From assembly GCA_024516155.1 (NCBI GenBank), contig JAJJXM010000013.1, positions 248,001-312,000 on the forward strand: DNA of 64,000 nucleotides, given 5' to 3'. Of the stretch, positions 45,179 to 58,211 are shown piece by piece; positions within the stretch are counted from its first letter, which is position 1, and the number at the start of each line of letters is the position of its first letter. The notes below the pieces were generated by a model. It searched no databases. It was not told the origin of the DNA and saw only the letters and a program-made list of their open reading frames with translations. This stretch comes from Pyronema omphalodes (taxonomy: Eukaryota; Ascomycota; Pezizomycetes; Pezizales; Pyronemataceae). Both the position numbers and the translations under genes were made by a program.

Positions 45179-46516
45179 ATGGGTGTATTACGTACCCTAG
45201 CACTTCTTGTGCTGTTAATATCCTTTTTAACTCTTGTATTATTATTTGGACAGCTTCCCCGGCTGCGGTATGATATGCTTTTATGATAACCTTATTTCTT
45301 GTATTCCGTGTTACTAACAACTTCCGCCAGTAAAACCCCTATTGGCAAAGTCTACCGACTCCTCCGATACCGTCTCCCCGCATTACTATCCTCCATCGAC
45401 CGACTGATTTGTTCCTCCCGTCTTGCGCCCTTCCTGGTCCGTATCGGAACCTACCTAATCAACGAGCCACACCCCTTGGTAATCTTTTTCTACCTCACTC
45501 TGGTAACTGGGGGAATCTACATATTCATATCCTCCGGCTGGTCCTTCTTATCCCCCCTCCAAAATGCATCGTCTTCCTAGTTATCCCCCTACCCTACATC
45601 AGCATGTATCTCGCCAGCACTTCAGATCCAGGGGTTATAACACCGGAAAACCATTCCAAGGCATTAGATATGTATCCGTACGACCACACGATATTTTTCC
45701 CTCCACCGCACACTCCCCCCTGTCGCAGTTGCCATCTCCAAAAACCCGCCAGAAGTAAACACTGTTCCATCTGCAAAGTCTGTATCGCAAAACAAGACCA
45801 TCATTGTATCTGGATCAACAACTGTGTAGGATTATCCAACATCCGATGGTTTTTATTATTCCTCATCTCCACAGATGTTTTATTGTTGGTGGGTATGTTG
45901 TTATCGTGGGGGATTTTGGATTTCGTGTTGGGACAGAATGGTGTGGAGGTTAAGACGTTGGCTTGGAGGGAATACTTCAGGTTGCTGGGTTTGGCGATTG
46001 TCGAACAGGTTTATGTGGGCGCCGTTTTCCTCCTCTGTGCCCTGTGTGGGGTCCTGTCGAATACTTTCACCGGGTATCATGTTTACCTTATCTGGGCGGG
46101 GACTACTAGTAATGAAACTACAAAGTGGGATGAGTGGAAGGATGAATTAAGGCGGGGATTATATATCTCGGGGAGATGGAAGACGAGGACGAAGACGAAG
46201 ACGAAGCCGAAGCCGGGCACGGATATCGATACGAAGACGAAGCCGGAGCAGGATACCAACACGAAGCCAGTATCGGTATCGAAACAAACCGCGACTCCAC
46301 CACACTACAACACCACACAACACCAGCCGCCAACTGGCCCCGTAAACAGAAACAATGGTTATACCGTTAGCAGCAGCAGGAAGAACCGATATGTTACCAC
46401 ACATCCGAGGCGTCATCTGGAGAAAAGTCGAGGGACTACATGAGGTCGATAATATTTATGATTGTGGAGCTGCCGCGAATTTTTGGGATGTTGTTTGTCC
46501 GGGGAAGTTGGAGTAG
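45179..46516 (+). CDS. SWF1: DHHC palmitoyltransferase, Swf1 type
   Basis: ER membrane protein S-acyltransferase that palmitoylates cysteines next to transmembrane segments of SNAREs. Exon 1 (45179-45267) encodes a hydrophobic signal-anchor-like start. The intron is 45268-45330 (GTATGA...TTACTAACA...GCCAG). The catalytic region reads [13 protein letters not shown] and [12 protein letters not shown], followed by two hydrophobic segments and [13 protein letters not shown] (TTxE-like). The C-terminus [17 protein letters not shown] matches the family's NIYD-G-x-x-x-N end. A frame break near 45563 is repaired by one A in an A run. A second change of frame near 46360 is either another break or a short intron (GTAAAC...GCAGCAG). 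Confidence 0.88.
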
Positions 46517-49392
46517 AGGGTGGGGGGGTGGGGGGGAAGGGGGGGGGGGGGGGGGGCGGATGATAGGGGGATGATAGGGGTGATAGGGCGGGATAGCACG
46601 GGGTAGGAAGAAGAGAAGTTATGATATCAATAATATCAACAACTGAGAACCGGTGGCTGAGTGGGAGCTGAGTGAGGGCTGGATGGGAGCTGAGTGAGGG
46701 CCGGGTGGGAGCTGAGTGAGGGTTGAGGATTGCCAACCAGCAACGGCAACCAGCTACAAGTACCCAGCATCCTCAAGCAATTGCCAAAAACGTAGCTTAA
46801 AGAACCGAGAACATGAATTGTAGAAATATATTGAACAAAAAAATATACATAACCCTGTTTTAAATTTTTTGGAATTTTTGAGAGGAGTTGAGAGCAGTTG
46901 ATATTTGAGAGGAGTTGATATTTAAGAGGTCTTGATATTTAAGAGGTCTTGATATTTAAGAGGTCTTGAGATTTGGTGATTTGGTGGGTGATTTGGTGAT
47001 TTGGTGATTTGGTGATTTGGTGATTTGGTGATTTGGTGATTTGGTGATTGGTGATTTGGTGATTTGGTGATTTGGTGATTGGTGATTTGGTGATTTGGTG
47101 ATTTGGTGATTTGGTGATTGGTGATTGGTGATTTGGTGATTTGGTGATTTGGTGATTTGGTGATTTTGTGGTTTGGTGATTTGGTGATTGGTGCTTTGGT
47201 GCTTTGGTGATTTGGTGATTTGGTGATTTGGTGATTTGGTGATTTGGTGCTTTGGTGTTTGGTGATTTGGTGCTTTGGTGATTTGGTGATTTGGTGCTTT
47301 GGTGCTTTGGTGCTTTGGTGATTTGGTGATTTGGTGCTTTGGTGATTTGGTGATTTGGTGATTTGGTGCTTTGGTGATTTGGTGATTTGGTGCTTTGGTG
47401 ATTTGGTGATTTGGTGCTTTGGTGCTTTGGTGCTTTGTGATTTGGTGCTTTGGTGATTTGGTGCTTTGGTGCTTTGGTGCTTTGGTGATTTGGTGATTTG
47501 GTGATTTGGTGATTTGGTGATTTGGTGATTTGGTGCTTTGGTGATTTGGTGATTTGGTGATTTGGTGCTTTGGTGAAGTTGTGTCAATTAGAGATTGGAG
47601 ACTGCAGATTGCAGATTGGAGATTGCAGATCAGAGATCAGACATTGGAGACTGGAGATTGGAGACTGGAGATTAGAGATTGGAGATCAGAGATCATCAAT
47701 AAGCCAAAAGCGACAAGCCAAAAGCGACAAGCCAAAATGCCAGAAAAGGCATAATAAAGGCATAACAAAAGCATAACAAAAGCATAAGAAAGCGAAAAAA
47801 GGCATAACAAGCATAACAAGCATAACAAAAAAGCATCAAGGGAATAAAAAAACATCAAAGGAATCAAGGAATAAAACAATAATACAATACTTCATCACCT
47901 ACTCTATATATCCAGAATCCAGAATCCGGAACCTTGTAAGTCTGTAAGCCTGTAAGACTGTAAGACTAACGTATATAATCCATACTCCATACTCCATACT
48001 GCATACTCCATACTCCATAATCCATACTCCATATCACAAGTTACAAGTTACAAGTTACATATCACAAGTTACATAGCTTCGATAGCTTCGATATATGGAA
48101 TATATAGACGAAAGACGAAAGAAAAAACAAAACATAAAAACAAAAAAAAAAGTTTGGGGGGAGTTTTGATTTGATGATTGATGATTGATGAGTAAGAGAG
48201 AAGCATATGATTTTTTTGTGGTTTCTGTTTTAGAAGGCGGTGATTGAAGCTGTAAGATATTACTACCGCCACCTTTACCACTACCTGCCACCTGCCACCT
48301 GCCACCTGCCATCTACCATCTACCATCCTTGCAGCAGTATCTACGACTTTTACTAGCAGTATCTACCACCTCACATCCCGTCTACGACTTTGACTAGCAG
48401 CATCTGCCATCTAAAATCACTTTTCCCCTCCAAATCCTCAAAGTAAGCTGTTAATAATACAACCCCCGAAATACCAGGTACCCCAGCAACCAGCAGCTCA
48501 GCAACCAGCAACCTCCGAAATACCACATCAAACCACATCAGATCAATAAAGCAAAGCAATCCGCTACAAAAGAGATCAGAAACAGACAATAAAGAAACAA
48601 AAGCAAAGAAAGAACAAAAAAAGAAAAAAAAAGAAAAAGAAAAATATATAAAAAAATCAGTAACGAAAACAAAAAACTAATGACGGCAACAAAAACAGCG
48701 GTGAAAAAAAATAAAAATCAATCACAAAAAAAATCATTACAACAAAAAAATCAACCACAATACAAGTCAATAACAAAACAAAAACAGCGGTGAAAAAAAA
48801 ATAAAAAAATAAAAAAAACGCAAAAAAAATCAGAAACAAAACAAATACGCCACAAAACCCCTCCGAAATCCTGAAACCTTAACCCTTTTGTGACAAGTTA
48901 GTTAGTTGCTGTAAATAGAGCGGTAGATAGATAGATGAAGAAATTAGATATAATAAACGCCATTCCGCCGGAAAACAGTTGAAAAAAATAATGAGATTAA
49001 AAGTGAAAAATTGCTTTTTTGATACCGCTTGCTTTTAGTAATCCCGCAACCCCACAGCATACGGCCTCTGCATACACCCACCCTGACCCCTAAAGACCGC
49101 CATTCACTGCTCCTACAACCCCCCCTCCCCCTCCACCACCACCAAACAAGACGCTACCTCCTCCGTCCTCATCCCCTCTCACCCAGGACCGCTGGGTCCA
49201 CACCGAGTCCAATAGTACCAAATCTAGGCATAACCCAGTCTCTCGAATCCACAATAGTCAAGACTTCAAGACTCTTGCAAGATCTTCAACAGCCAAGGTA
49301 TTCCCTTCATCCCCGATTCAAAACCCACCACCCCGACTCCTCCAGCGTCTTAATCTTTCCCAATTCAATTCCGAGTATCCGTAGCTACCAAT
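46517..49392. repeat. Satellite-rich intergenic region
   Basis: No gene supported. It contains a G run (46540-46556), the octamer array at 46975-47578, a 7-bp GGAGATT array (47588-47695), GCATAACAAAA repeats (47745-47835), CCATACT repeats (47979-48027), ACAAGTT repeats (48036-48070) and CCACCTG(C) repeats (48287-48330). The 221-residue minus-strand ORF is purely the octamer array. Confidence 0.85.
46975..47578. repeat. 8-bp tandem array GATTTGGT with GCTTTGGT variants
   Basis: About 75 units. The GATTTGGT unit predominates at the 5' end; GCTTTGGT becomes frequent after 47190, and 7-bp GATTGGT units are interspersed. Because 8 is not a multiple of 3, all frames cycle through a 24-bp period, giving a spurious Ser-Pro-Asn-His-Gln-Ile-Thr-Lys polypeptide on the minus strand. 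Confidence 0.95.
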
Positions 49393-51387
49393 TCATCCTT
49401 TCTGCAATCCACCGTTATTTCCTTCGCTGGTATTTCCTCCTCTCTGAAACTTAACATCTTCATCACCACTAGCAAACTCTAATTCTATTCCAATTCCCAT
49501 TCCACGACGTTGACATCTCCTTCCACAGGGTCTATAAGCTGCATCTATAGCATCGACAAAACAATTGCGCCAAGCTGTGGTTCCGTATGCTATTGCTTCA
49601 CATATGTTTCCGCCCTCGTTCCAGCCTTGATGATATGCGAGTGGCCATGTAATCACCATCTCTCCCTGTTGTTGCCTGACCAGAATGCTACGGACTCCAT
49701 GCATCTGGAATGCTCCTCTTGAGACGAAAAGAGATTCGTGCCGGACATGTTGACTGCATGCCTTTACTTCTGGGGGCGTTTCACATGTGTGTTTCACGAG
49801 ATCTTCAACAAGGGCAAAATCCAGCGGAGAAGTAATTCGCCAGACCTTGGGCGCACCGGCATGGTGATAATTTAGTGACAGCGCACAATAGTCCTCTTGA
49901 TGTAATGCAAACATCGTATACGGGTTTCCAAGATATAAATACGGCGTATGAATCCCCTGTACTCTCGGTAGTGCCAGGTCCATTTCATTTCCTGGTAGTT
50001 CCTTAAACTTTGGGTTTCCGAGGCCTAGGACACTACGGAGTATAGGAGATGCATCGTTGTCGGAGGAATAGTAAACTGCACCGCCTGGGTTGTTGTGGGC
50101 TATATCGCGCCAGCTACGGCCCCGGCTTTCAACTTGATCTTCTGGGATGCGGTGGGTTGTAGATTCGGATGTGAGTTCGTGGGGGAAGGTTGAGAGGGGT
50201 ACCGGCTCTTGAAGCTTGCTGATCACTTCGTATATAGGAGCTCCACGGTGGATAGAGTTTTCATGAATCGGCAGGTGCTGAGCCATGATAAAGACTGTGG
50301 GATCTGGCTTGTCTGGCGCAGTCGATGAAGATCGAGATACATCGCTATTGCTAGAAGACGTAAGAGCACCAGAGGTATGCTTTTTTCGCGGTCCGCACTT
50401 TTTAGGTTTGCGGCCACGCTTCTTGGTGCGTACTGGTTCAACCTCGGGGGTAACATCCTCTGAAGACTCCTGCTTCTTTGGAAGAAAATCGGTATATGGA
50501 ATTGGTTTGTCTAGCCTGTCATCCATTAGATTCAGGCTGCGAGCTAGAAGCATTCCTAAACTTACCACTCCTCAGGAACTTTAACCTTCAGAGCTCCAAG
50601 CCTCATGCCAAAAGGCTCTAGAATATCCAACATTTCCACAAACCGATCCCGAAAGTCCTCATACGATGGCTGGACCAGGAATGTACCTAGTGCTCCATCT
50701 TCTTGAATCTCCCGTACTGCATTGAGCCACTCTGGTAGTGGTGTCTCAAAATGCCATGAACCATCGTAGTCACACCGTGAATCGTCTTCATTCAGCCTCG
50801 AAAACATCCGTTCCTCGATAACCTCTTTGTTTGGTCAGCCTTGTACCTGCAGTACCCCGCAATACCCCGCCATTCCTTGAACTCTGGATCAAAGTGTAGC
50901 AAGTCACTTCACAGCAAACAAACAATCACCACTCACCTTTTCTCTTTGTCTGCCAACATGCCTCTGTCATCCTTTCCTGATCCTTTCTAGTCCTCGGTCT
51001 TGTGCCGTCTTTCATTACTGTCCCCATTACCGGCGCATCCGGCCTACTCGCAATCGGCCACGCATCGAATACTGTCCCATGCGAATCCTTCACAGTTGTT
51101 GACTTGGCCAAGTTATTCGGAAACTCGCCGTCTTCGGATGAGTAATCGGAAGCACTGAAGACGGAATGAGAGCTATAGCTTAGACTTCTAAGGCTAGCTG
51201 TGCTTGGTGGGGACGACAGGGACGACGAGCTGATGGCTGTGGTGGGGCGCGCGGGAGAAGGCGGGGCTGCTGAAGCCTCCACAGAAGATTGCTGCGTAGG
51301 AATTGAGGAAGCTGATAGTCCAGAGTCCATGCTGAGGTGAGTGCCGATTTGAAGCGAAACTGGAGACCGATCGCGGGGCGCTGTCAA
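49393..51387 (-). CDS. JmjN/JmjC domain protein (KDM4/Rph1-like fold)
   Basis: Putative Fe(II)/2-oxoglutarate-dependent histone demethylase. Three exons, 51387-50937, 50824-50566 and 50515-49393, joined by introns 50825-50936 and 50516-50565 (GTAAGT...GATGACAG). The joined frame is open, 610 residues. The first exon is Ser/Pro-rich. The JmjN-like segment is SYEDFRDRFVEMLDILEPFG...LKVKVPEEW. An RGRKPKK AT-hook-like motif follows. The JmjC core is GIHTPYLYLGNPYTMFALHQ-ED...HHAGAPKVWRI...AYHQGWNEGGNICEA. Apparent ligands are His442 and Glu444 (H-x-E), His532 and Lys460. It is shorter than typical KDM4 proteins, and I see no C2H2 fingers as in Rph1/Gis1. The first intron's acceptor (ACAAAG) is the least certain junction. 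Confidence 0.8.
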
Positions 51388-52746
51388 TCGCGGGAGGTGT
51401 GGATATGCGTTTGTTGGTGGGTTTTTTTAGCGTGAGCGTGAATGTTAGTTTAAATTGTTCCCCGGTCCCGTCTCGTCTTGTCCCGGTAAACTTTTCTAGT
51501 TGCTTTTTTGGCCAAGATTGCTTTGTCTATGAAAGTGAAGCATGGAAAGAAGATGAACTGAATCGTCAAAATCCAGATGAAATATTCGAAGCCAAAGAAG
51601 CAAAAGATTCTGATAGAAGGTGAACCCGAAGAAGAGAATAAGTGGAAGGTGGAGTAGTAAAAGGGAAGAAAAGTTAGCAGAGCACGTTTGCTAGTTATTT
51701 GGGATTTTCCGAAACAAGCACTCTTCACTGCCGCTTTGCCGCCAGTTAGTCTTCGGAAACGCGCTTTTGTCGTTGCGGCGTGCGTGGACCGGAGGCTGAT
51801 GAAGACTGAGTATGTAGGATCCGAGGAATCCGAACAATAAGATTAAAAAAATAATTAAACAAATAAAAATACAAAACAGAAGAAACAGAATTGCTGTCCT
51901 CTGCACTCAGAGCTGGCATATATGATCAGTCTGTTGAAATTTTTTTCGTTCAGTGTAACGTTGACGATCGATCGATCAAGCGAAATTTCAAGCTTTTTCT
52001 CCTCAGCCGATTGGCCCCCGCATTCTGTGACGACATGGGCGTTACATTTGCCCGTGACCAAACCCTTCTTATAGGGCTCAGTGCACCTGTAGGTCATTAG
52101 TCTATTCATCACGTGAACGGCCCTGCGCAGATGAGATGAATATTGTAATCAAACTTCCGTCATGAAATATCATGACTGCCTCCTGCGATGAAATATAGTA
52201 ACTGAACTTTGTTTTGTACATCTCGATATCATTATTAATTCGAACGTACGTTTCTCTTTTTCCTTGTGTCCTGCCGGCCAAGCGGTAAGCCGCCGAATAT
52301 ACATAGGCACCATAGGGCAGCTGGTGAGGCTGCTCAACACCGGAGTGTTAACTAGAATCCGCACTCGGACTCGACGAGAATCGCAACTTATGAAATTGGA
52401 ATGTCGCGTGCGAATATTCCTAATACAGCATTTGATCAAGGTAATTAATATTGTCAACAAAATATTATCAAACATTGTATAAACCATCATTATCTCTTGT
52501 GCGACATCATCTGGTGGCAAGGCGCGGCGCAGCGTGCCAGCCCCGCTTGATCCTTTTTGGGCAAGTCGCCCCACGTCTCACTCGTCTCGCACGCGTCACT
52601 CTTCTTTCTTTCGACTCATATCGCCGTCTACGTACCTGCATCGCCCATGCCCTGATCTGATACCGCGCTGAAAAACCAGATCCTGTTCTGCCAGTGTCAA
52701 TCATTGTTGGATTCACGTATCGTTCTCACTTCTCTCCGGAGGGTTC
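51388..52746. other. Divergent intergenic region, JmjN/JmjC gene to Q/P-rich gene
   Basis: No gene recognised. CT-rich and AT-rich patches with short ORFs in many frames. The segment at 52265-52300 has a GGCCAAGCGGTAAG-like word reminiscent of a tRNA D arm, but no cloverleaf could be completed. Confidence 0.5.
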
Positions 52747-55700
52747 ATGTCGTTCGCGCACCACAAGCCGTCGAACACTCAGGATTTCATCGCCGAACCT
52801 ACCACCAACACCAATGAAGCTCGCACTCATACGCCTTCGAGTAACGTGTTGAGCCATGGGCCACACATTCAGCAGCAACCTCCTACGTCTTTAACACAGT
52901 ACCATAGCAGTCCGCTGCCAGTTACGGCGTCAGAAAATATGCCTCAACAGAGTCCTTCACAGTCTCACCAACCATATTCAAATCGTCAAACATTGCAGGT
53001 GAGTTATGGACACCAGTTTGTACCATCTACGGCTACTTATTAATGTTGGAGCATATTAGGCGCCCGGAAACGCAACTACCATACAGTCGCAATTAATGAT
53101 CCAAATACCACAACCCACGGTTCAGCATTCGCAAACGCAGCAGCCAAATTGGGGTCCTCACCAAAATCCACCAGTGATGACGGGCCAACCTATACAACAT
53201 CACGGAAACACTAGACAGCAAATCTACGAGGAACAGAAAGAGAAGACCCGGTTATTCAATGCTACGTTGGGGAAGGAATTAGCGGCGATAGAGGAAACGA
53301 GAAGAAATGGACAAGACCCAAGGGAATATCTACTTCAACGTTTACAGCCACCACAGGCCATTCAACCGGAATCCTCACAGAATAAGAACAGACCACATCA
53401 GTTTCCCGGAGCTCCAGGGGTACCATCAGGACAGGCTCCCCGTGGAACTGTAAATGCTCTTGCGAACCCTGTTTCTGCTTCTTATCCACAGTCTACCGCT
53501 GGACAGGAGGATACAGTTATGGAAGATGCTATTGGTGACGTTTTTAGCGAAGAACAAATAGAACGTGATCTGCTACACTACAGGGAACTGAGTGCTAAAT
53601 TACAGAAATACCGGGAGAAAGCCCCTTCTCTCCTTCAGCAGGTTATCGGAAAACAGGAATTGAAGAAGAAAAAAACTGCAACCCAGTCACCTGCTTCAGC
53701 ACCTATTCCTGCACCTATTCCAGCACCTATTCCAGCACCTATTCCAGCACCTATTCCAGCACCTATTCCAGCACCTGTTTTAGCGCCTGGTTCCTCCGCC
53801 AGAAACCCCATGTTTGTGGAAGCTCATCTGCCAAGAGAAATCAATTCACCCAATCCCGTAGTGAGCGCACCATCATCAATAGCAACGCCAAACGCATTAT
53901 CTGTCCCACCAGAAGACGACAAGCTTGCAGAAAAGATAACGAGACCACAAAATGCTGCTCAAACTATGGTAAATTTTCTAGGTTTTCGACACTTGACATG
54001 GGCTAATATTTTTTAAACAAAGGTTAATCCTCTGGTAGTAACAGGTTCTCCTGTAATACCCCCATCGGATAGAAATGCGGCTCAAATTATGGTAAACTTT
54101 CAAGAGTTTGGATGCATGATGTATGCTAATATTATCCAGGTTAATCCTCCGGCAGCATCAGGTTCTCCTATAATAACTCCATCGAATAACCAACCCCCTC
54201 AGAACATATTTACGCCAGCTAGAAAGACAGGCCTAACAGAACCTCGAAGAAGCATTGTCTCTAAAGCAGCAGCAGAATTTTTGACCAAAAATGGTAAACG
54301 AATCTCAGCAGCATACCTGTCGGCGCTGTTTGAAAAAACCAGCGAAATTGCGCTTGTATGTTCGTTTTTAGAAGCTATAGGACATAGATTCGATAGGCAA
54401 GCATTCAGCATACATCTACTGACTGCCTTGGGTCATAAAGTACCCTTTCCTCCTATGAAGTTATACGCATCTGGTCAACCTGTGCCTCAGCAGGCAGTAG
54501 GTCTGCCGGGAGCTTCTATGGCACAAACTCAAGCCTCTCCTCAAGGACCACAGCCTCAGTCTGTGCGTACACCTATGCAGACATCTATGAACACACCTCA
54601 ACAGAACCCAGCAATACGAATCACCGACACAAGTTCAACACCAACAGCAGTAAACGGCAGCGTATCTCCCATCGGAAGCGGTTCCAATATCAGTATTCCA
54701 GCATTCCCCGCAACTCTTTTCTCCAAAGCAGAAATGGCAAAACTAGTAGATGAGCTAGCCACCGAAACCAACAAACACAACACATATGAACCTCAGAACT
54801 CCGCAGCTGGAACAAGAATTGAGAAAACTACGAATCAACCCATCGGAACAAATGGATCTATTCCGCAGAACCCTAGTATCTCGAAACCCGAATCATCATC
54901 AACAAATCTCCCAATATCACAAAACAATATTCAAACCACCAACCCCACTACGAACTCCCAGTCACAATGCACCTCTTCCACAACCCCCAAAATCCCTAAC
55001 ACCCCCTCCCAACCCCTCCCCCGCATCCCTAAAACTCCAGTCGCAGAAGCAATGTCCCCATACCTATCCACCGCACTTACCCCCTCCGGTATCTCTACTC
55101 GATCCTACTCAAAAGACCCCGCAACACTGGCAAAACAAATCCTGGTAGTCGCTGGTCTTCATCGTTCGGAACGTCCGTTGAATTTTCATCTCATGCCGTT
55201 GTTGAAGAATCTTCCGGGCAATGTTTTGCCAAGGAATGCGGATCTTTCGACGTTGAGATGGGATTTATTGGATCCGGGTGTGAGGCAGCGGAGTTATGGT
55301 GGCGGTGCTGGCGGTGGCGGTGTTGGCGGTGCTGGTAATCGTGGCGGCGGTGCTGTTGGTAGCGGTGGCAGCAGCGGTGCTGGTGCTGGCAGCGCCGGTG
55401 GTGGTGGCAGTGCTGGCGGTGTTGGCGGTGTTGGCGGCGCTGCTGGCAGTGCTGGTAATCGTGGCGGCGGGGACAAACACAGCTGGAAACGCAACATAAC
55501 AGTAATCCAACCAAACGAACCCCTATCAACCATCAAAAAACGAAAACTCACAACGGACTATATTTCACCAAGTACTATCACTACTCCTGTGGCGAAGGCG
55601 AAGGTGAGGTATAGGACTCCCATTACCCCAACCTCATATTTAACACCAGTGAAAAATCCCGGTACACTATCTACCACCACCACCGCCGCCGCCGCCGCCG

Positions 55701-55948
55701 CAGCAGCAGAAGCAGCAGAAAAGGCGGAAAAGGAAAAGGAAAAGGAAAAGGAAAAGGAAAAAGAAGCATACCAAAAAGCATTATCAAGAGCACGGAAAAT
55801 AGGAGCGGGAATGGAAGGGAGTGCAGCACCGCCGGTGGAAGTGAATGGTCATGATTGGTGGGCGGAGATTGATGAGGATGCTGTGCGGAAGATGGGGGCT
55901 TATTGTGTTGAGATTGATGCGGATTGGCCGAAGAGAGGTGGGAGTTGA
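52747..55948 (+). CDS. Q/P-rich nuclear-type protein of unknown function
   Basis: Four exons, all phase 0: 52747-52998, 53060-53968, 54023-54091 and 54140-55948, giving 1012 residues with an intact frame. The start is Gln/Pro/Ser-rich, followed by a charged helical stretch (KTRLFNATLGKELAAIEETR) and APIP tetrapeptide repeats (53694-53790). A folded-looking block SKAAAEFLTKNGKRISAAYL...FLEAIGHRFDRQAFSIHLL comes next, then a second block ILVVAGLHRSERPLNFHLMP...LSTLRWDLLDPG. After that lie a Gly-rich repeat (55285-55470), a poly-Ala/Glu-Lys repeat (55685-55765) and an acidic end HDWWAEIDEDAVRKMG. Composition suggests a chromatin or transcription co-regulator, but I do not recognise the family. 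Exon 3 duplicates the start of exon 4. Confidence 0.8.
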
Positions 55949-57481
55949 AGGGTGGGAGGGGGGGGGGCAGGGGATGCAGTTATTTTATCCAGGCTACTCG
56001 GGGAAAATGGGGGGGGGGGGGGGGTAATGACGCTGGTATAAATAGAGACGGAGTAATAGGTTTAGGCTTTTGTTGCTGCGGAAGTTGATGCGTTATGGTT
56101 ATTAGGTGGTTGATGCTTAGGGTTATAGGATTGTGTTTATAGGATTATAACTTATAAGATTATGTTTATCGTCTTAGGATTATGTTTATAGTCTTAGGAT
56201 TGTGTTTACAGGATTGTGTTTATAGTTTATAGTTTTAGGGTTACTTACTGGAACCTGGAACATGGAATTTCGAATTAGGGATTTAGGATTTTTTTTTTTG
56301 CTTTTTCGCTGTGTTATTTTGAAAGAGGAAAACAGAAAGATTTTTGACATGGTTGTTAAAATGCTTGCCGTATTGTGTCGTGTTTGCATAATGTTTTCAT
56401 AATGTTCTGATGCTGTTGAGATGCTGTTTAGATGCTGCTGAGATGCTGTTAAGATGCTGTTGAGATGCTGCTGAGATGCTGCTGAGATGCTGCTGAGATG
56501 CCGTCAATTACTATTACTACTATTACTACTATTACTACTATTACTACTATTACTACTATTACTACTATTACTACTATTACTACTATTACTACTATTACTA
56601 CTATTACTATTGCTTATTGTTACCTATCACCCAGTCCCCAGTCCCAATTCCCAATTCCCAATTCCCAATTCCCAATTCCCAATTCCCAATTCCCAATTCC
56701 CAATTCCCAATTCCCAATTCCCAATTCCCAATTCCCAATTCCCAATAATCGAAAACCGCACAACATAAATGGTATTATTACAAAAACAAGCTAAAAAAAA
56801 AAAGGGAACCCCAATAAAAAATAATGACGAACGAGACGAGATAGGATAAGAACGAGATAAGATAAGATAAGATAAGATAGGAACGAGACAAGATAAGATA
56901 GATAAGATAAGAACGAGAAAAAAAAAAGATAAAACCGATGTTATTTCTATTATCACACCAAACCAAACCAAACCAAGCCAAGGCAAGCCAAGCCAACCGA
57001 GGAAATCAGCGAAAAACCAAGGCACAATGAAATGAAATTAACGAGACCGACCGAGCCAACGAAAATCAATGCAAATCAATGAAATTAATGAAATTAACGA
57101 GACCGAACCAACGAAAACAAAAGCCAACGAAAAAAACCAACGAAACCAATTACATCAACGAAAGCCGCGAAATCAAGCCAGCGTAACCAATGAAACTAAT
57201 AGCAACCCCAATAACGACAAACCCAACGCAACGTAACGTAACGTAACCAATGAAAACCCAACACAAACAACGAAATCAATAACAAGCCAAACCCACCAGC
57301 AACCACCAAACCAAACACCAACACCAACCCCAAATCCCCAAATCCCTAAATCCCCAAATCCCCAACCATCCACCCTATACCAAACCATCCACCCTATACC
57401 AAACCATCCACCCCATCCACCCCATCCACCCCATCCACCCCATCCACCGCAACCAAAAAAAAAAAAAAAAAAAAAACAATC
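55949..57481. repeat. Simple-repeat intergenic region
   Basis: No gene. G run (56009-56024), GATGCTG(CT)GA 12-mers (56405-56500), a TACTACTAT nonamer array (56511-56612), a CCCAATT heptamer array of about 17 units (56627-56746), GATAAGATAA repeats (56850-56930), CACCCCATC nonamers (57384-57450) and a 22-A run near 57455. Poly-Leu and Ile-Thr ORFs are translations of these arrays. Confidence 0.9.
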
Positions 57482-58175
57482 CTACAAAAGATCACTATAC
57501 ATCACCCCATCCTTCGTATCCTTCATATCCTTCGTATCCTTCATATCCATCATATCCTTCATATCCATCATATTACCGCTACCATTCCCACCCATTGCCA
57601 TAACATTATTCCGCTGCCCAACAAGAAGTTTTCTAGTACCAGGAATATCCGTCAAATCCGCTGACTCTGCTGAATCTGAAATATCCATAGAATCTGAAGT
57701 ATCCGATAACGGCGGCGATAACTGCGATAACTGCGATAACTGCGCCATTTTCCCATAACCAACCCCAACACCAACACCAACACCATAACCATTCGTAACT
57801 CCAACCCTCAACTTCCCATTCGTTAAATCCACCATATTCCCAATCGCCGGTAAACTCGGTAGCGACGTTAAAGACGATAGACTTGGTAAACTTGGTAAAC
57901 CTGGTAAACTTGGTAAACTTGGTAAATTTGGTAAACTTGGTAAACTTGGTAAACTTGGTAAACTTGGTAAAGACTGTAATGGCGGTAGGGGCGGTAAGGG
58001 TGGTAATATATTATCTCTCATAATCGGGGGTAGTTTCTGCGGGTGGGGGTGGGTGTGGGAGGGGGAATTCGGGGTTGGGTTTTTGTTATGTATTTTAGCG
58101 GCATTGATTATGATTGTTGTATTATTTTCCATAATTGGCGAAGGTGACGATGACGATGACGATGCTGACGATAAC

Positions 58176-58211
<36 letters not shown>

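Noticed and set aside
46922..47587. 221-residue repetitive ORF on the minus strand
   Set aside because: Translation of the octamer array; all frames are equally open there.
52265..52350. Possible tRNA with a GGCCAAGCGGTAAG D-arm-like word
   Set aside because: No acceptor stem, anticodon loop or T arm with correct spacing could be found.
55191..55529. His/Arg- and Ala/Thr-rich ORFs on the minus strand
   Set aside because: Shadows of the Gly-rich repeat in the plus-strand Q/P-rich gene.
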